The notes under the pieces: model-generated
The model's input: only the letters and a program-made list of their open reading frames with translations
Databases searched by the model: none
What the model was told of the DNA's origin: nothing
Position numbers and translations under genes: made by a program
NCBI RefSeq assembly: GCF_000308875.1
Contig: NZ_BAGL01000065.1
Location: 1-64,000, forward strand
Length of the DNA stretch: 64,000 nt
Direction: 5' to 3'
From: Nocardia transvalensis NBRC 15921
Lineage (GTDB): Bacteria > Actinomycetota > Actinomycetes > Mycobacteriales > Mycobacteriaceae
Shown: in pieces, positions 60,167 through 64,000 of the stretch
Layout of the letters: each line of letters opens with the position of its first letter
How positions within the stretch are numbered: the stretch's first letter is position 1

Positions 60167-60748
60167 GTGGACGCACCGCCGACAACGACGCCGACGGGAC
60201 GGCCGATGCGCGCCGACGCACGCCGCAACTACGAGCGCATCATCGAATGCGCCCGCGCGGCCTTCGCCGAGCACGGCCCCGAGGCCCCGCTGGACGACAT
60301 CGCCCGCCGCGCCGGAGTCGGCCCCGGCACGCTCTACCGGCACTTTCCCCAGCGCGACGCGCTCATCGAGGCCGTCTACCGGTCCAGTATCGAGACGCTG
60401 TCGGCCCGCGCCCACGAACTCGCGGAGACGCGGCCGCCGGCGGAGGCGCTCGAGCAGTGGTTCCGCGCGCAGGTCGACTTCGTCATGGACAAGCGCAGCC
60501 TCGCGGCCACACTCAAGGCCGCGATCGACCGCAGCTCCGAGACGTTCACCCTGTGCTCGAGCCTGATCGTCGACGCGGCGACCACCGTCCTGCGACCGGC
60601 GCAGGAGGCGGGCCTGGTCCGCGACGACATCCAGCCCCGCGACCTGCTGCGCCTGGGCCACGGCATCGGCGCCGCCTGCGAGACCGCGCCGGATGCCGCC
60701 GATCGCCTGATCGCGGTGACGCTCGCCGGGCTTTACACGCAGCCGTAA
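60167..60748 (+). CDS. TetR-family regulator of the MFS exporter
   Basis: 193 aa. Helix-turn-helix: AARAAFAEHGPEAPLDDIARRAGVGPGTLYRHFPQRDALIEAVY (about residues 28-72), the SbtR-like group. GTG start with GGAGGAA upstream. The C-terminal half ends in a compact ligand domain. Expected to repress itself and the divergent exporter by binding the two palindromes. Confidence 0.92.
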   Translation: MDAPPTTTPTGRPMRADARRNYERIIECARAAFAEHGPEAPLDDIARRAGVGPGTLYRHFPQRDALIEAVYRSSIETLSARAHELAETRPPAEALEQWFRAQVDFVMDKRSLAATLKAAIDRSSETFTLCSSLIVDAATTVLRPAQEAGLVRDDIQPRDLLRLGHGIGAACETAPDAADRLIAVTLAGLYTQP

Positions 60749-60833
60749 CGCTCCGCACCCTCTTTCGTGGCACTATCTAGATTGCTGATCATTAACCCGC
60801 AATCCATCGAGTGGTACGCACAGGATGGTGGCC

Positions 60834-61172
60834 ATGGAGTCGATCGACCAGCAGCGCCCCGGCGCGGCCGAACTCTGGGGTAAGTTCCGCGCCGTCGGCG
60901 GCGTGCGGCATCTCGTGGACGGCGCCGCTCCGGCCGTCGGTTTCCTCGTCGGATACGCGACCGTCAACGCCAAGGCGGGGGTCCTGATCGCGCTGCTGAC
61001 GCCGGCCTGGTTCGTCTTCTGGGCGGTACACCTCGTGATCATGGTGCCGCTGTACGTCGCGAACGAGGTGGTGCTGCTCGGCTCGGTCGCGCTCGTCCTC
61101 GGTAAACCGGCTCTGGTGGTCATGATCGGGGTCACCTGGTTGTGGGTGCGGCGATCGCTGCGAGCCGCATGA
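60834..61172 (+). CDS. Small membrane protein, first of a three-gene unit
   Basis: 112 aa (an ATG at 60825 would add three residues but leaves no room for a ribosome binding site). Hydrophobic stretches near 30-60 and 65-100 with VNAKAGVLIALLTPAWFVFWAVHLVIMVPLYVANE. No recognised family. Its stop overlaps the next start (ATGA), so it belongs with the two DUF202 genes. Confidence 0.65.
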   Translation: MESIDQQRPGAAELWGKFRAVGGVRHLVDGAAPAVGFLVGYATVNAKAGVLIALLTPAWFVFWAVHLVIMVPLYVANEVVLLGSVALVLGKPALVVMIGVTWLWVRRSLRAA

Positions 61173-61522
61173 TGGCTTCCGTGGACGACGACGAAGATCC
61201 CGGAATCGACTACCGCTTCACCCTGGCCAACGAGCGCACCTTCCTGGCGTGGATCCGGACCGCGCTGGGCCTGCTCGCCGGCGGCGTCGCGGTGCACACC
61301 CTCGTACAGCCCTTCCACCACGCCGGGCTGCGGCGGGCGCTGGCATTGAGCTGCATCGTGCTGGCGGTGACGGTGTCCATCGGCGCGTACACGCACTGGC
61401 GCGACGTGCAGCGGCGGATGGAACGCGGTGCGCCGCTGGCGAATTCGGTCATGGTGCCGCTGCTGGCCGCGGGCATCGCGGCGGTGTCGATACTGGCCGC
61501 GGTGGCGGTGTTGTACCGATGA
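61169..61522 (+). CDS. DUF202 (YidH) family membrane protein
   Basis: 117 aa. FTLANERTFLAWIRTALGLLAGGVAV is the DUF202 signature; three helices follow. ATGA overlaps at both ends. Role of the family unknown. Confidence 0.85.
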   Translation: MMASVDDDEDPGIDYRFTLANERTFLAWIRTALGLLAGGVAVHTLVQPFHHAGLRRALALSCIVLAVTVSIGAYTHWRDVQRRMERGAPLANSVMVPLLAAGIAAVSILAAVAVLYR

Positions 61523-61827
61523 CCGCGCCGACGCTCGCCGCCGAGCGCACCGCCCTCGCCTGGCGGCGGACCGCGGTCGCGGCGATGGCCACCGCGGCGC
61601 TGTTCATCCACGAGGCCATCGGGAGCGGCTGGCGCGAGACGGCGGCGGCGCCCGTGGCCGCGGCACTGGTGCTCATGGCCGTCACCGTGATGAGCTATGT
61701 GCGCAATCGTTCTCTGCAGCAAGGCCATTGGGGACACGGCAGCCAGGTGATCGCGGTGACCGCGGTGGCGATCATCGGCGTCGCGCTGGCCGCGGTCGCC
61801 ATCGGAGCCACCGATCCCCTGTTCTGA
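61519..61827 (+). CDS. DUF202 family membrane protein, second copy
   Basis: 102 aa. LAAERTALAWRRTAVAAMATAALFIHE is a divergent DUF202 core with the conserved ERT.LAW.RT; three helices. Together with the preceding gene it may form a heteromer. 37 nt before the sulfatase gene, so possibly one operon. Confidence 0.82.
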   Translation: MTAPTLAAERTALAWRRTAVAAMATAALFIHEAIGSGWRETAAAPVAAALVLMAVTVMSYVRNRSLQQGHWGHGSQVIAVTAVAIIGVALAAVAIGATDPLF

Positions 61828-61864
61828 CACGTGATCTCACAGTCCGGCTGCTCAGGAGGCAGAT

Positions 61865-63766
61865 GTGGATACCGCAACAGATCCGACCGGCGCCATCGCC
61901 GATCAGCAACAGCAGCTGGCGGATGAGCTGCCCTTCGCCGACACCGCCGACCAGGAGGACGCCGATCGCGGCTTCGTCGCCGCCCTCGAACCCGGGACCG
62001 TGACCGATGCCAACGGAAATATCGTGTGGGACAACGACTCCTACGGCTTCCTGCGCGGTACCTGCCCGGCTTCGGTGAATCCGAGCCTGTGGCGGCAGTC
62101 GGGGCTCAACATCCGCCAGGGGCTGTACGAGGTGACCGACGGCATCTATCAGATCCGCGGCCTGGATCTGTCGAATATGACGCTGGTGGAGGGGAATTCC
62201 GGCGTGATCGTGATCGATCCGCTGATCTCCGCGGAGACCGCGGCCGCCGGGCTCGCGCTGTACCGTGTGCATCGCGGCGACCGGCCGGTGACCGGGCTGA
62301 TCTACACCCATTCGCACGTCGACCATTTCGGCGGGGCGCTGGGCGTCACCACCGTCGAGGACGTCGAGGCGGGCCGATGCCCGGTGCTCGCACCGGCCGG
62401 ATTCCTCGAGCACGCCGTCGCCGAGAACGTCTACGCCGGAACGGCGATGGCCCGCCGCGCGGCCTACATGTACGGCGCGGCGCTGCCCCGCGGGCCGAAG
62501 GGGCAGGTCGGGGCGGGCCTGGGGCAGACCACCTCGACCGGCACCGTCACGCTGATCGCCCCGACGCACGACATCACCCGCACCGGCCAGACCGAGACCG
62601 TCGACGGGGTCCGCATCGACTTCCAGATCACCCCGGGCACCGAGGCCCCGGCGGAGATGAACTTCTACTTCCCCGGCCGCCGCGCCCTGTGCATGGCCGA
62701 GAACGCCACGCACACCCTGCACAACCTGCTGACCCTGCGCGGCGCGCTGGTGCGCGATCCGCACGTGTGGTCGCAGTACCTGACCGAGGCGATCACCCTG
62801 TTCGCCCGCGACGCCGACGTGGTGTTCGCCTCCCATCACTGGCCCACCTGGGGCACCGAGCGCGGCGTGGAATACCTTGCCCTGCAACGGGATCTGTACG
62901 CATACCTGCACGACCAGACGCTGCGCCGCCTCAATCAGGGCTATGTGGGCGCGGAGATCGCCGAGACCATCGAGCTGCCGCCCGCCCTCGAGGCCGCGTG
63001 GCACACCCGCGGGTACTACGGCTCGGTCAGCCACAATGTGAAGGCCGTCTACCAGCGCTATATGGGCTGGTTCGACGGCAATCCGGCACACCTGTGGGAG
63101 CATCCGCCGGTCGAATCCGCCACGCGGCACGTGGAATTCATGGGCGGCGCCGAGGAGGTGCTGCGCAAGGCCCGGGTGGCCTACGACGACAGCGACTACC
63201 GGTGGGTGGCGCAGGTGGTGAACTACGTCCTGTTCGCCGATCCGTCCAACGAGGCGGCAAAGAAGTTGCAAGCAGGCACCTTCGAGCAGCTCGGCTACGG
63301 CGCCGAGAACGCGACCTGGCGCAATTTCTATCTCATGGGCGCCTACGAGCTGCGCCACGGCAGCGTCGGCACCCCGACCAAGGCGAGTTCACCGACCATG
63401 CTCGCCGCCCTCACCGTCGAGCAGGTCTTCGACGCCCTCTCGCTGCGACTGGACGGCCCCAAGGCGTGGCACGAGAAGGCCGTCAGCGACTGGGTACTGA
63501 CCGACGAGAAGCGCACCCGCCGGCTGGAACTGCGCAACGGCGTGCTGGTGCACTACGACCGCCGCGACGGCGACCGGCTGCCACCCGCCGACGTCACCTT
63601 CACCCTCACCCGCGCCACCCTCATCGGCGTCCTGCTGGCGGGGCAGGATCTCCAGGCCGCACTGAGCTCCGGAGCGATCGCCATCGACGGTGACGCCCAG
63701 AGCTTCGTGCGCCTGGTGTCGCTGTTCGACCAGCCCGACCCGGACTTCGCGATCGTCACTCCCTGA
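61865..63766 (+). CDS. Alkylsulfatase-like metallo-beta-lactamase-fold enzyme (SdsA type)
   Basis: 633 aa. The dinuclear zinc motif THSHVDH is at residues 148-154; AENATHTLHN and FASHHWPTWG give further ligands. The helical dimerisation part (GWFDGNPAHLW) and a C-terminal SCP2-like domain complete the alkylsulfatase layout of ~630 residues. Cleaves sulfate from alkyl sulfates such as dodecyl sulfate. No signal peptide, so cytosolic here. AGGAGG before GTG 61865. With the organosulfur operon at 51-58 kb it suggests sulfur scavenging. Confidence 0.9.
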   Translation: MDTATDPTGAIADQQQQLADELPFADTADQEDADRGFVAALEPGTVTDANGNIVWDNDSYGFLRGTCPASVNPSLWRQSGLNIRQGLYEVTDGIYQIRGLDLSNMTLVEGNSGVIVIDPLISAETAAAGLALYRVHRGDRPVTGLIYTHSHVDHFGGALGVTTVEDVEAGRCPVLAPAGFLEHAVAENVYAGTAMARRAAYMYGAALPRGPKGQVGAGLGQTTSTGTVTLIAPTHDITRTGQTETVDGVRIDFQITPGTEAPAEMNFYFPGRRALCMAENATHTLHNLLTLRGALVRDPHVWSQYLTEAITLFARDADVVFASHHWPTWGTERGVEYLALQRDLYAYLHDQTLRRLNQGYVGAEIAETIELPPALEAAWHTRGYYGSVSHNVKAVYQRYMGWFDGNPAHLWEHPPVESATRHVEFMGGAEEVLRKARVAYDDSDYRWVAQVVNYVLFADPSNEAAKKLQAGTFEQLGYGAENATWRNFYLMGAYELRHGSVGTPTKASSPTMLAALTVEQVFDALSLRLDGPKAWHEKAVSDWVLTDEKRTRRLELRNGVLVHYDRRDGDRLPPADVTFTLTRATLIGVLLAGQDLQAALSSGAIAIDGDAQSFVRLVSLFDQPDPDFAIVTP

Positions 63767-63829
63767 CAGCTGCCACACCACAACCGAATCCGTCGGCGTG
63801 CCCGGCATGCCCCGCACCCAGGAGGAACC

Positions 63830-64000
63830 ATGATCGTGCTGTCCCGCAGCGCTCTTCCCTGCCTGCTCGTGCTCGCCGCCGGATGCCTGTGCGGGTCCGG
63901 AGCCGCCGGGGCCGCGCCCGGCCTCCGGCTCGCCGACGCGGGCGACCTGGTCGTCAACGGGGCGTTCCAGGACGGCCCGAGCGGCTGGGATCAGCATCTC
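63830..64000 (+). CDS. Secreted protein, 5' part only (cut by window edge)
   Basis: First 57 codons. GGAGGAA before the ATG. The signal peptide MIVLSRSALPCLLVLAAGC has a possible lipobox LAAGC; the mature part starts GLRLADAGDLVVNGAFQDGPSGW, a motif (NGxFxDGxxGW) typical of carbohydrate-binding or lectin-like beta-sandwich domains. The rest is outside the window. Confidence 0.7.
   Translation, partial: MIVLSRSALPCLLVLAAGCLCGSGAAGAAPGLRLADAGDLVVNGAFQDGPSGWDQHL

Overview
The window is a chromosomal segment of a high-GC Gram-positive bacterium, most likely a Nocardia or a close relative in the Corynebacteriales. Codons strongly prefer G or C in the third position. The left end keeps the gene order known from Mycobacterium tuberculosis (prfB, mscS-like, small membrane protein, ftsE, ftsX, and nearby hisN and the fadE24-fadE23 pair). 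Many TetR, MarR, MerR, HxlR and XRE regulators, SDR oxidoreductases and fatty-acid genes fit that lifestyle. I saw no rRNA, tRNA, CRISPR array, transposase or phage gene.

Layout. 1-11.1 kb: a 25-bp tandem repeat, the ftsX/ftsE/mscS/prfB block (minus strand), an XRE regulator facing an FMN reductase, a 3-alpha-hydroxysteroid-dehydrogenase-like SDR, hisN, a methyltransferase and the fadE24-fadE23 operon with two operator-like palindromes and a strong terminator. 11-21.7 kb: a HEAT-repeat gene coupled to a HEAT-repeat MerR regulator, a MarR/methyltransferase operon divergent from a degenerate erythromycin-esterase-like gene, a TetR-SDR unit, a lipoprotein, an FAD oxidoreductase, a secreted I36-like inhibitor and a secretory lipase. 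22-28 kb: two tandem acyl-CoA synthetases and a His/Met-rich membrane pair (PepSY type).

28.2-30.7 kb: the most interesting locus. A 39-codon peptide gene with a strong ribosome binding site is followed by an adenylating ThiF/E1-like enzyme with an N-terminal PqqD-like (RiPP recognition) domain and by an overlapping M50-type membrane metalloprotease. This has the layout of a compact RiPP pathway: precursor, modifying enzyme, protease. No YcaO, radical-SAM or lanthipeptide synthetase lies nearby.

30.4-46 kb: an EamA exporter with its TetR regulator, an SSS symporter with a two-helix partner, a hypothetical A/P/K-rich protein, a trpB-threonine aldolase operon, an XRE gene whose 3' end has grown by a tandem repeat, a DUF574-type methyltransferase next to a PAS-GGDEF cyclase, and a polyol dehydrogenase with a HAD phosphatase. 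46-64 kb: dihydrofolate reductase, HxlR regulator facing an alanine-type aminotransferase, yaeQ, an eis-type acetyltransferase, a six-gene tightly overlapping operon for peptide/organosulfur uptake and flavin-dependent oxidation (SfnB-like, binding protein, two permeases, double ATPase, luciferase-like monooxygenase), an MFS exporter facing its TetR regulator, three small membrane proteins, an alkylsulfatase-like enzyme and the start of a secreted protein cut by the window edge.

Across 26-49 kb a short hairpin element with 7-bp arms and the loop CAAAAGCGT occurs six times. Four copies lie at or within 20 nt of a stop codon, oriented with the transcript. Arm differences are compensatory, so the structure itself seems to be conserved.
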